Source of the DNA: CAWVSB01 sp046710535
GTDB taxonomy: Bacteria; Pseudomonadota; Gammaproteobacteria; Pseudomonadales; CAWVSB01
Direction: 5' to 3'
NCBI GenBank assembly: GCA_046710535.1
Contig: JBKEHH010000005.1
Location: 186,001 to 250,000 of the forward strand
DNA length: 64,000 nt
Part shown: positions 8,109-16,657 of the stretch, one piece after another
Layout: each line of letters starts with the position of its first letter
How positions within the stretch are numbered: position 1 is the stretch's first letter
Position numbers and translations under genes: made by a program
The notes under the pieces: generated by a model
The model's database searches: none
The model's input: the letters and a program-made list of their open reading frames with translations, nothing else
Told to the model about the DNA's origin: nothing

Positions 8109-10156
8109 TTATTTGGCTAGCTTCATATCCCCGTAGCGGTAATACATTCTTTCGAGTATTGCTTCACAGTGTGTTCGGCGTAAAAACACACTCAATTTAC
8201 AACGATAAAGTTGATATCGCATCTGACCCAGCAACGTCTGAAGCGGTCGGCCATGAACTGCTGCCCGATGATTTTGATATCGATGCATTAAGGAAAGGCC
8301 CGAAACTCTATCTTATAAAAACTCATGGCGAACCAGATGTAGTCAGACCCGAAGATAAAGTAATATATCTGATCCGCGATGGACGCGAGAGCTCACTGTC
8401 GTACTGCAAGTATATTAATACCTACAACGACCCTAACACCACTCTAAATGATGTCATAGATGGCAATGTCCCTTTTGGCAGCTGGGGAAGACATGTCGAC
8501 ATGTGGCAACAGAGCACCAAATCAGAGACCATGTTTATTCGCTTCGAGACTTTAGTTGATACGCCTCAGGAATACTTACCAGAGATATCTTCTTTCATTG
8601 GACTCCCTCCGCTTAATAACTCCATACCAACGTTCGAAGAACTTCAGGTAATTAACCCCAAATTTTTCCACAAAGGAATGAAGGACTCTTGGAAAGATGA
8701 GTATCAACCACAAGAGCATTTACGTTTCTGGATACAGAATGACTCAGAGATGACAGAATACGGATACAAAACACACAAACCCGAACTATTTTCTGATGCA
8801 GCACTTGCCGAACGTGCCTTACCTTTTACTCCAGATAAAAAAATAATTACAGTTACAGAAATTCGGCAGCTGCAAAAGTCAAAAAATCAGTCTAATGCCC
8901 TAAAGGGAAAACTTGAAAACACACGTGACCAAGTGAATGACCTAAGGGGAAAACTTGAAAACACACGTGGCCAGCGTGACGCTACACAGAAAAGCCTCAC
9001 ACACAAAACAGCCACAGCTGTAGTCCTAAGAGGCAAACTCGAAAGTACACGAGGCCAAGTGAATGACCTAAGGGGAAAACTTGAAAACACACGTGGCCAG
9101 CGTGACGCTACACAGGAGCGCCTCACAAAGAAAATCGCCGTAGTGGAAGGCCTTCTGAAAAACAATCAAGAGATAACACAAAGACTGAATTCTTTCAGCC
9201 ACGAACTCTCCGCTAAGAATCGCAGGATCACCGAGATTGAAAAGGATTACGACTTACTAAAGTCTCCACTTAAAAATCTCACTTCAACCAGCTTGCTAAG
9301 AAACCCAGTAAGGAAGTATCGTCAATACAAACAAGTTTTGAATGCTTACCAAAATGGGAAAATAAGGTCTGCAAATCGTGACTTGCGTAAATCTCAACAA
9401 ACAAAGAAGTTAAAAATGGTTAAGGCGCCGTTATTCTCAATAATAACAGTCACCTATAATGCAGAAGCGTTTCTTAATACGACCTTAAAAAATATTTTAA
9501 GTCAAACATTCAAAGACTTTGAACTTATCATAATAGACGGAAACTCATCAGACCAGACGCTCAGTATTATCAGAAAATATAATAGCCGTATCGATTACTG
9601 GGTTAGCGAGCAAGACACTGGAATTTACGATGCGATGAACAAAGGGATTGCACAAGCATCTGGAGACTGGATTAATTTCATGAATGCAGGAGACATATTT
9701 TCTTCCGAAACCACGCTCGAAGAAGTATCTAAGAGCATCCCCAAAGAAGCGGACATCATCTATGGTGACCGACACTATGTGAAGGGTCGCGAGCGAACAT
9801 TGCAGAAGGCGAAAAGCATTAACTCTATTTTTGAGCGAATGCCTTTTGGTCATCAATCTACATTTATAAAAAACTCTGTACTCTCAAAAAATAAATTTAA
9901 TCAGACCTACAAGTACGCTGCCGACTATAACCTTTTCTTAACGTTATATACCAAAAACTATCAGTTTCATTATGTCGATTTATCTATATGCGACTTCATT
10001 GCCGGCGGACAAAGCGAATCTGGGTTGGGGCCTTATATTGAATCTATAAAGATTATCCTCGATAACGCAAGATCCAAAGAAGAAATTTCTAAAAATCAGT
10101 ATCTTGCAACTTTTAGGAAAATATCTCATGACCTCATCGATCAGGCGACTAAATAG
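8105..10156 (+). CDS. Trifunctional fusion: sulfotransferase domain, repeat-rich coiled coil, GT2 glycosyltransferase domain
   Basis: I choose ATG 8105 (683 residues) because it overlaps the preceding stop as ATGA and starts MIIWLASYPRSGNTFFR, the normal N-terminus of sulfotransferases. SYPRSGNTFFR (7-17) is the 5'-phosphosulfate loop for PAPS, and IYLIRDGRES (87-96) the 3'-phosphate region. Residues about 250-390 are charged and helical, with repeated RGKLENTRGQ units that look like a long coiled coil. From about residue 442, FSIITVTYNAEAF, IIIDGNSSDQT and DTGIYDAMNKGI define a GT2 domain. An upstream in-frame TTG (8093) is less likely. The protein could join a terminating sulfation to sugar addition, with the coiled coil as spacer. 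Confidence 0.9.
   Translation: MIIWLASYPRSGNTFFRVLLHSVFGVKTHSIYNDKVDIASDPATSEAVGHELLPDDFDIDALRKGPKLYLIKTHGEPDVVRPEDKVIYLIRDGRESSLSYCKYINTYNDPNTTLNDVIDGNVPFGSWGRHVDMWQQSTKSETMFIRFETLVDTPQEYLPEISSFIGLPPLNNSIPTFEELQVINPKFFHKGMKDSWKDEYQPQEHLRFWIQNDSEMTEYGYKTHKPELFSDAALAERALPFTPDKKIITVTEIRQLQKSKNQSNALKGKLENTRDQVNDLRGKLENTRGQRDATQKSLTHKTATAVVLRGKLESTRGQVNDLRGKLENTRGQRDATQERLTKKIAVVEGLLKNNQEITQRLNSFSHELSAKNRRITEIEKDYDLLKSPLKNLTSTSLLRNPVRKYRQYKQVLNAYQNGKIRSANRDLRKSQQTKKLKMVKAPLFSIITVTYNAEAFLNTTLKNILSQTFKDFELIIIDGNSSDQTLSIIRKYNSRIDYWVSEQDTGIYDAMNKGIAQASGDWINFMNAGDIFSSETTLEEVSKSIPKEADIIYGDRHYVKGRERTLQKAKSINSIFERMPFGHQSTFIKNSVLSKNKFNQTYKYAADYNLFLTLYTKNYQFHYVDLSICDFIAGGQSESGLGPYIESIKIILDNARSKEEISKNQYLATFRKISHDLIDQATK
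8929..9115 (+). repeat. Two identical 61-bp direct repeats, 126-bp period, inside the coiled-coil coding region
   Basis: Bases 8929-8989 and 9055-9115 are identical. Their spacing is 126 bp, which equals 42 codons, or six heptads, so duplication or loss of one unit would keep both the reading frame and the coiled-coil phase. Related shorter units (GGAAAACTTGAAAACACACG) recur just upstream at about 8906. The identity at the DNA level, including silent positions, points to recent duplication or gene conversion. Confidence 0.95.
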
Positions 10157-11369
10157 ATACAACATGCTGCATCAAGACACACTTAATTCTATCGACTGGG
10201 ATCAAATTCTAGAAATTGACCTACATGTCTGCAGGTCACTACCAAAAAAGCAACTTCGTAGTGAATTAAATAGCGCTTTAAATTTATTGTTTTTCTATGA
10301 AACAGGAATTAAAAATAATGCGGTCAACTGTGAGTTCCTTTTTTTCAAATCAATGCCGAGAGATGACTACAAAGATTTATTCGACACTGTTTTTTCATGC
10401 TGCAAGCATAGTAAGTTTAGTCTCGACTTCTCGCCAATTAACAGCTGGCGCCTAAAATTATCCAAACTAAACACGATTAGAAAGCTTGTCAAACCACTTC
10501 GAAAAAAGCTACCTCGAAACCTATTTAAAGCCATATTTATTCTGACAAAAGCTTCCCACTATGTGAGTGTTTGCGAGGATATACTATCCTGCTATAGCTT
10601 TAAGCACCTTGTGGTTTTTGCTGACATGCAGCCTATTGACAACCTTCTAGCTCAGCTAAGTAACAATAAAGCCATTCCGACATCAACTTTGCAACACGGG
10701 CTGTATATAGATTACAGTAGGCAGCCAAATATCAATACAGTTAACTACGAAAATTCTCCTGCAGCAAATTTTTTATCTTGGGGGCGAGCTACAGGAAAGC
10801 TTATGAAGCAATGGCATCCCAAGAAGGCCGTTTTTATATGTGGAAAACCCACACTAAATCGCCCTAAAGCTACTGCGTCAGCGGCGCCCGCAAAATACTT
10901 TACGGTGCTATTTGATCAAAACCTTCTGGCAGAAAAAAACAGAGAAATGCTTAGCATTGCTTTTGAATTAACTAAAGAGTTGGGCATCTTGGTCAATATT
11001 CGGTTCCACCCCAGAAATAATCCGCGCGGTTACGGGCTAAGAAAAACAACGTTAATCAACCAAGACCCGCTAGTTTCAAGGTTCGTTCTTGCGCACACCA
11101 CATCTATGATCCACGAAATTATGCGCCTAGGTGTTCCAGTTTTTAAATATGATACTGACGTACCATCCATTGATGTGCCTAGCGCTATGAAATTTCAAAC
11201 GTCTAACGATATAATTGAAAAGTTGGAAAGTTTGGCCATACAGTCAATTGACCCCGAGGGTTTCTCGCTAGATCACATTGAGGTTATTGGTGATATTTCC
11301 AAAGAGAGGTACAGCGCCTTCTTCGATGATATGGTTGAAGCCAAACGCGATCTTCCGGTGGATATATAA
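10128..11369 (+). CDS. Uncharacterised putative GT-B glycosyltransferase-like protein
   Basis: This gene encodes about 413 residues from ATG 10128, which has an AGGAAA ribosome binding site at 10115 and overlaps the preceding gene by 29 bp. An ATG at 10164, just after that stop, is the alternative. I do not recognise a named family. The central STLQHGLYIDY stretch, the later VNIRFHPRNN block, and the AHTTSMIHEIMRLGVPVFKY block resemble the donor-site half of GT-B enzymes such as capsule polysaccharide or CDP-glycerol-type transferases. There the H-P and S-x-x-x-E elements contact the nucleotide. No signal peptide or membrane segment is obvious. Position suggests a transferase of the same glycan. 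Confidence 0.6.
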   Translation: MTSSIRRLNRYNMLHQDTLNSIDWDQILEIDLHVCRSLPKKQLRSELNSALNLLFFYETGIKNNAVNCEFLFFKSMPRDDYKDLFDTVFSCCKHSKFSLDFSPINSWRLKLSKLNTIRKLVKPLRKKLPRNLFKAIFILTKASHYVSVCEDILSCYSFKHLVVFADMQPIDNLLAQLSNNKAIPTSTLQHGLYIDYSRQPNINTVNYENSPAANFLSWGRATGKLMKQWHPKKAVFICGKPTLNRPKATASAAPAKYFTVLFDQNLLAEKNREMLSIAFELTKELGILVNIRFHPRNNPRGYGLRKTTLINQDPLVSRFVLAHTTSMIHEIMRLGVPVFKYDTDVPSIDVPSAMKFQTSNDIIEKLESLAIQSIDPEGFSLDHIEVIGDISKERYSAFFDDMVEAKRDLPVDI

Positions 11370-11383
11370 TCAACGCCCGCTTG

Positions 11384-12418
11384 TTATCTAAGTTTAAAAA
11401 AATTAGATATACCCTTAATTTTTTTCCGCCAACTTGCGGTATCTAAAAATATCGGCCTCTTGTCGATAATGGAGAAAGCAACCCCTCCATTATTCAGGGG
11501 GCTGGAAATACTCTTAAAGAAGTTATCCATGCCCTGGTGTTCGGGTGAAGCTTCAAACTTATAATTTTTATCAGGTAGTGCCTTGATATAGATGATGCTA
11601 TCTTCTCCACGCTTCAGCCAATCCTGGGCTAAATTATGTAACACAAACTCAATATGTCTGAGTATAAAGTTTCTAAATATATAGCTCCGTCGAGCCTTCC
11701 TTCCGTCAGGCTCGCAATCAAAAACAACCTTGAGCGCTTCAATCATCGCCTTCATATGTTGCTGCCGACTTCGTCCTCCGGACTTAAACTTACTTACTGG
11801 GAAGGTTAAGTGTAGAAATCTATAGTTTGTAGAGTGTGCGTACGCCATATATTCGTAATCTGCAGCTAATGAAAGAAACGTGACGTACGGCCGAGCTTTC
11901 AAAATTGAGGTCCGGTTGAGCAGCGATTGATGGAAAATCACTTCTCTATCCAGGGTTTCTTCAATCGGGCCTGCGCGCTCGTATGTAGCACTACCACCTG
12001 CTTCTATTCGGTATCTGTCACCATATACGAAATCGTAATCGTCACTTACTTCTGCTACTAAGTCAGAAACTACGGATTCTGCAGCAAATTCATCTCCGGC
12101 ATTAAGAAAAAGAACCCACTCACCACTGGACATTGATATGGCCTTATTCATGGCGTCATATATCCCGCTATCAGGCTCACTTAACCAAGGAGAAATTATA
12201 TCTAAGTTGCCCTCAATGACATCAGTCGTACCGTCCGAAGAGCCTCCATCAACGACAATATATTCGATGTTTTTGTACGTCTGACTACGCACGCTGGAAA
12301 CTGTCAGTTCTAAATCGGATTTTGCACAATACACGACGGTTACGATCGATATCAAAGGCCCGACCGGATCACTTAACGCACTTAATTCCATAAAATATTT
12401 ACACCCATAAAATGACAT
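11384..12418 (-). CDS. GT2 family glycosyltransferase
   Basis: This 344-residue protein is convergent with the preceding gene, only 14 bp apart. PLISIVTVVY (21-30), VVDGGSSDGT (55-64) and DSGIYDAMNKAI place it in the same GT2 subfamily as the gene at 699 and the C-terminal domain of the fusion at 8105. FLNAGDE stands at the metal-binding position. The region after residue 230 is variable and may carry acceptor specificity. A second in-frame ATG at 12389-12391 is an alternative start, ten codons in. It is transcribed opposite to the main locus, so it may be regulated apart from it. Confidence 0.83.
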   Translation of the reverse strand: MSFYGCKYFMELSALSDPVGPLISIVTVVYCAKSDLELTVSSVRSQTYKNIEYIVVDGGSSDGTTDVIEGNLDIISPWLSEPDSGIYDAMNKAISMSSGEWVLFLNAGDEFAAESVVSDLVAEVSDDYDFVYGDRYRIEAGGSATYERAGPIEETLDREVIFHQSLLNRTSILKARPYVTFLSLAADYEYMAYAHSTNYRFLHLTFPVSKFKSGGRSRQQHMKAMIEALKVVFDCEPDGRKARRSYIFRNFILRHIEFVLHNLAQDWLKRGEDSIIYIKALPDKNYKFEASPEHQGMDNFFKSISSPLNNGGVAFSIIDKRPIFLDTASWRKKIKGISNFFKLR

Positions 12419-13287
12419 TTTCTCGCATCATAATTATAATGCGAAAGGTTTCTTTAGTCCTAACCCCGTTACCGCTCATAACAAACCACCCTGAGCTTGC
12501 GGCATATCACCACTCGTTCAGAGAGGAAGAACTTACAATCAATCACGAATACTTCCTACTATAACTGAGACTATGGCGGGAGTACCATCATTACCCGCGC
12601 AGTTAAACAACCACACTCTTCATGTCTATTTAGCCAGAAGAGCCACTGAAACATATCCCCAGCTAAACGTTCCAGCAAAGCTGAAGCGCCAACTTGATCA
12701 CTACACCCATTATTGAAAACATACTGATTTCTATTCCATAATTTCGCTCTGCATATCTCGCATCATTGAATCACTGATAGCAATAGAGCCGAAAGATGCA
12801 CTCAATAGATTTTTCCTTCGCTATAGAATACTAACCGGCGCTTGGACTTGGGGAGCTGAATGAAAGCAAATATATTGCCCAAATATTAAAAAAAATATTT
12901 ATCTGCTTAAGTATAATGAAATTATCAGCATCGTATTATTATTATTTGCAATAACCCGCGTAATAAGCGGACTTTCATTTTGTTAATATTTCATTTCTTG
13001 TGCCGTATTTATCTTTAAAAAACCGATACGACTTTTGTATCAAGGACCTGTTTAAAACTGTTCCAATTGAATTCCCATTTCTCCGCTTTAGATGTTTACC
13101 TCAATCTCTTATTTTTATTGGCACCTAGTTGTTGCTACTCTCTTCCATATTGAGGGTATTTCACAGCATTGCTGTAGAAGCTTCAATCTCATCACTTTAT
13201 GTAAATAAATGGCAATGTAGGATCGCTTCTTTAACTCATGACTGCGGCGATGTAGCAATAGAAAATACATCTATTGCTATCATGCGC
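12419..13287. other. Gene-poor AT-rich stretch
   Basis: About 870 bases contain no gene I can support. Several short open stretches exist on the plus strand, among them one opening at ATG 12573 with 47 codons and another ending near 12861, but neither has a ribosome binding site or a recognisable family. The stretch from about 12880 to 13030 is very AT-rich. It may be a promoter region for the leftward GT2 gene plus remains of decayed genes. Confidence 0.5.
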
Positions 13288-15386
13288 TTACCAATTTTTA
13301 GCTCCATCCGTCCAAATACCGAAAGATCTTCTTTTAGGATTAGGGTCAATAAATTCGGGCTCGACATGCTTCATATGCTCTCTCGTCGCACCAAATAAAA
13401 GGAACTTATAGCCCTTACCATTTGATTTATAAAAATATCCGACACCACATTTTTTATTTTCTCTAAAATCTACAGGCAGCGCTTGTAAATACTCAGGCAC
13501 AAGCCCCTTAATGTATTCAGGGGTAGACTTTCCCCATTTTGAGCATATTCCTTGCCACCCAGAACTAACGGGGTACCCGCCATTAGCGTTAAAGTATAGT
13601 TGCAGAGCATCTTTCACTTCAATAAAAGTCTTCTGAATATTGTGAGTGTTAGTTGCTGGATTAAACAATTTTATTTTCGGGGAGCGCTCCATTGCAGCTA
13701 ACAACGATTCTTTTCTTGTGGGGATTTTAACCGATATATGTGTATCATGTTTATGGCTTGAAGATGAATCTCTGGGCACATATAGATAATATGGTTCAGT
13801 AGTTTCAAGAGGGCTATCAAACAAATTTATGCCATTGTATTGATGGCATTCAACACCAACACCAGGCTCTTCACACAATGTTTTAGCTAGATCATTTAAT
13901 AATACAAGCTCTTCTTTGATATCAATTCTCAGCTGGCTCGTGTTGAAATTTTTAATCATCAATGTAGGCCGATAACGATTATAGCCCCACTTATTATTAC
14001 CGTTTATCTTCGTGTTATGAGGTGGTTTTGAAAAATATGACGCCGGTTCACCATGGTCTGATTTAAACACAATGAGTGAATTTTTATAAATCTCCAACTC
14101 CTTTAGTTTATCGATAAAACCAATCCACTTCTTAACTGCGCATGTGGCTTGTGATTTTAAACCTTGTTCATTTTGATTGCTTTTATGCCACTGCTCATCA
14201 TCACTTCTATAGTTGCAATTTTCATCAAAATCAATAGGAAAATGTGTAAATGTAAAGTGCATATATCTAATACTATAATCAACATCCTTGACTGATAACT
14301 CACTGACAAATGAATCAAATTTCCCCAGCGTTTTTATATACTTTAAATCCCATGCAGGGCCTTTGTGCTGCTCCGTTTGCGCCTCAATGTTCAATGGGAA
14401 ATTTAAGATTAAAGCATATGGCTTTATGGCTAAAGTAAGGTCCCTCCAATCAAAAAACCCAAGCGCCGCAGATGTCCACAAGCGAACTATTGGATACCTG
14501 TAAAAATCAATTGTGTCACTCCATGCCCTTTGTGTTTTAAATGCCATAGCCTTAATTTTAAAATTACCATAGCCATGTTGAAAGCTATCAGATATCTGAT
14601 TGCCTATAAGTTTATCTGCCGCCCACTTGACTCTAGATTAGCTAAGATTTCTCGTCTATTTTTACCCATAGAATTAAAATCTTGCACCCCGTAAATTTCA
14701 CCCATTATAGAAGAACCCGTGGAAGGCGCTTGTGAAATTACGTTATTAAAGAAAGTAAAATCCTTTAGCTCTTCTGACAAGTCTTTATTTTCATTGAGCA
14801 CACCTGACACTATATGCCCAGGCACTCCGTCAAAGCTCACAACCCATATATTCTTGTTTTTTGATACGGCTAAAGACGGCTGTACTTCAGGGCCCTCGGT
14901 AAAACTCAGGGTGTCTGAGTTATAAATTGATAAAATCGAGGGCGGCACAGACGTCACAACTGTTATCAAAATAAAAGCTATTATATATTTTTTGTGTTTG
15001 GTTAAACTAACTATCGAGAACGTAACCGATAAAAATATCAAGAGTATTAAGTTAAAGCGATGTATTGGATTATCTTCCGGATCTATCATTCCGGTACTAA
15101 TAGACAGCGGTAAAATTAATCCCGCCAACACAATCCAAAATAATACGAAATAGGATATGAAAGTTGACACTATGCTTAGTTTAATTAAATGCAATAAAAT
15201 ATTAAGAACACACAATAAACTGCCCAATATAAGAGAAAAAGCAATACTGCTTTTAAAAAAAACACTTGTATCTATAAACAAAAATTATTCAGGACTGCCA
15301 CCAATCATATAGATTGGTACAATCAGAAACGCCATGATCGATGCGCAATAGGAAAGAATGTTATTTTTTAATAATCTATTACCCAT
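13288..15386 (-). pseudogene. Membrane sulfatase/phosphoethanolamine-transferase-like gene with pseudopilin-like tail, broken by a stop and a frameshift
   Basis: Three open segments line up as one gene. ATG 15384-15386 has an AGGA site upstream and opens MGNRLLKNNILSYCAS with a membrane helix. An in-frame TAA (15285-15287) interrupts it, after which the same frame continues FLFIDTSVFFKSS with further membrane helices. The alkaline-phosphatase-fold part then starts (WVVSFDGVPGH, a metal-binding Asp, and QAPSTGSSIMGEIYG near the nucleophile). At about 14628 the frame must shift to continue WAADKLIGNQISDSF and the second metal site SDHGEPA. The C-terminal 110 residues (ALQLYFNANGGYPVS, VPEYLQALPVD, GYFYKSNGKGYKF) resemble the GspG major pseudopilin globular domain. 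Sequencing error is possible for either lesion. Confidence 0.8.
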
Positions 15387-15984
15387 TTAGATATATTCCT
15401 TCACGGATATCCCTGCGCAAATTAATAATCGCAAAAAGACCACGTCAAATAAAATTTTAGTTCTCGAGATCGCTCTCTGGCAACAATCGAGCGATGAAAA
15501 CTACATGAGTTGGATCATACCTGCTATTACATTATATGAATAATTACAGGCAACTATATTAACCCGCTTTACACACCTAGCCAAGCCTGACTTGGAATTA
15601 GTAGCCAAATTTTTTTGCTAATAAAATAAATGAGGGAGGGGGATTCATAAAAACCGAAACTTATAAGCAACCGGCATCCGATAGAATGAAGAATTATGAA
15701 TGAAGCACCGATTCGTCCTTCAGCTAATCGGTGCTGACTTAGACGCTGGCTACGCGCGCCAACATTGGCTCGGTAAACCATGCGCATAATCGACAGATGC
15801 AGCAGAGCCAAAACATCCTGCACTGACAGCTTTACAGAGAATATAAAACATTAGGTTGACGCCTCTCTTCTTTATGGCCCATTTCTAGTATACTTTTGCG
15901 GTATCCGACCTGACATACTCGGGATAGGAATTTTCGGTTTTTGATAGGCACCGGCCCTGCAAACCCACAATACGGAGTGTTTAA
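15387..15984. other. Intergenic region with one strong hairpin
   Basis: About 600 bases hold no convincing gene. A perfect 10-bp inverted repeat, AGCACCGATT at 15704-15713 and AATCGGTGCT at 15726-15735 with a 12-base loop, stands out. It has no following T-run, so it is not a textbook terminator. A TATACT at 15889-15894 lies in a plausible place for the -10 element of the downstream rightward operon, but no good -35 is at the right distance. The operon's first ATG (15985) is preceded by ACGGAGTG, a fair ribosome binding site. Confidence 0.45.
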
Positions 15985-16656
15985 ATGAAAATAGCCGCAT
16001 TAGTGCCTTATTGGGTGGATTATCACCCTGACAATAAGAGTCATAAAAACCTTAAAAAGCTTGGCGGCCGATATTTGATCAATTACAGCCTCAAACTGTT
16101 GGAAAACACCGAGAATATCAGCATGACATATGTCTATGCTTCCAATGAGGATATTCTTGCCTACACTGACAGCACAATTGAGTTCAAGTATCTACAGCGC
16201 CCCAAGCGGCTCGATGACGACAATATTGCTATAGAAGACATCATTGATTCTTTTCTCGATGAAATCGATGCTGATGTAATTGTTTTATTACACCCAAACA
16301 GCCCTTTTTTACAACTTGCTACAATTACTGAGTGCGTTGAAAAAGTCATTTCTGGTGATTATGATTCTGCATTTACGGCAATTGCATACAAAAAACTGTG
16401 CTGGTATCAGGGCAGCCCGCTAAATTATTCTCTAACGGAACCAACTCCCAAGCCACAGGACATACCTCCAGTGATCTTTGAGCAATCATCACTGTATGTG
16501 CTCTCTAAAGCCTCTTATATCAAAAATAGAAAGCGCATTGGTGATACTCCCTTTATAAAATATGTTGACCATTTTGAAGGCCATGAAATAAGTATTGATG
16601 AAGATTTTAAAATTGCGGAGCTCATCGTGAATTCTGGCATGTATACGGAGCTTTAG
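15985..16656 (+). CDS. Acylneuraminate cytidylyltransferase-like (NeuA family) nucleotidyltransferase
   Basis: This 223-residue protein resembles CMP-sialic acid synthetases. The family pattern is visible: LLHPNSPFL for the usual L-x-P-T-S-P-x-R block, SGDYDSAFTAI for the D-S-x-x-S/T block, PQDIPPVIFEQSSLYV for the R-x-Q-D-x-P-x-x-Y-x-x-N-G block, and EISIDEDFKIAE for the C-terminal I-D-x-x-x-D-F-x-x-A-E metal site. The N-terminal nucleotide loop differs from the usual R-x-G-S-K-G, reading PYWVDYHPDNKSHKNLKKLGG. It is the first gene of a four-gene operon. The substrate is likely an unusual acid sugar rather than standard sialic acid, because no neuB or neuC is nearby. Confidence 0.72.
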   Translation: MKIAALVPYWVDYHPDNKSHKNLKKLGGRYLINYSLKLLENTENISMTYVYASNEDILAYTDSTIEFKYLQRPKRLDDDNIAIEDIIDSFLDEIDADVIVLLHPNSPFLQLATITECVEKVISGDYDSAFTAIAYKKLCWYQGSPLNYSLTEPTPKPQDIPPVIFEQSSLYVLSKASYIKNRKRIGDTPFIKYVDHFEGHEISIDEDFKIAELIVNSGMYTEL

Positions 16657-16657
16657 T

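Noticed and set aside
8887..9165. Minus-strand frame with repeated Ser-Phe-Pro units
   Set aside because: It is the complement of the coiled-coil repeats and not a separate gene.
12573..12716. Short plus-strand frame of 47 codons and a following open stretch to about 12861
   Set aside because: No ribosome binding site, no family and short length; could be chance.
13129..13398. Plus-strand frame of 89 codons
   Set aside because: It overlaps the end of the sulfatase-like gene on the other strand, which has real domain signals, and has no ribosome binding site or family.
15569..15823. Minus-strand frame of 84 codons in the intergenic region
   Set aside because: It has no start signal and no family I recognise; it covers the hairpin at 15704.
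15856..15894. TTGACG and TATACT as a sigma-70 promoter pair
   Set aside because: The spacing is 27 bp rather than about 17, so the pair cannot act together; TATACT alone may still be a -10 element.
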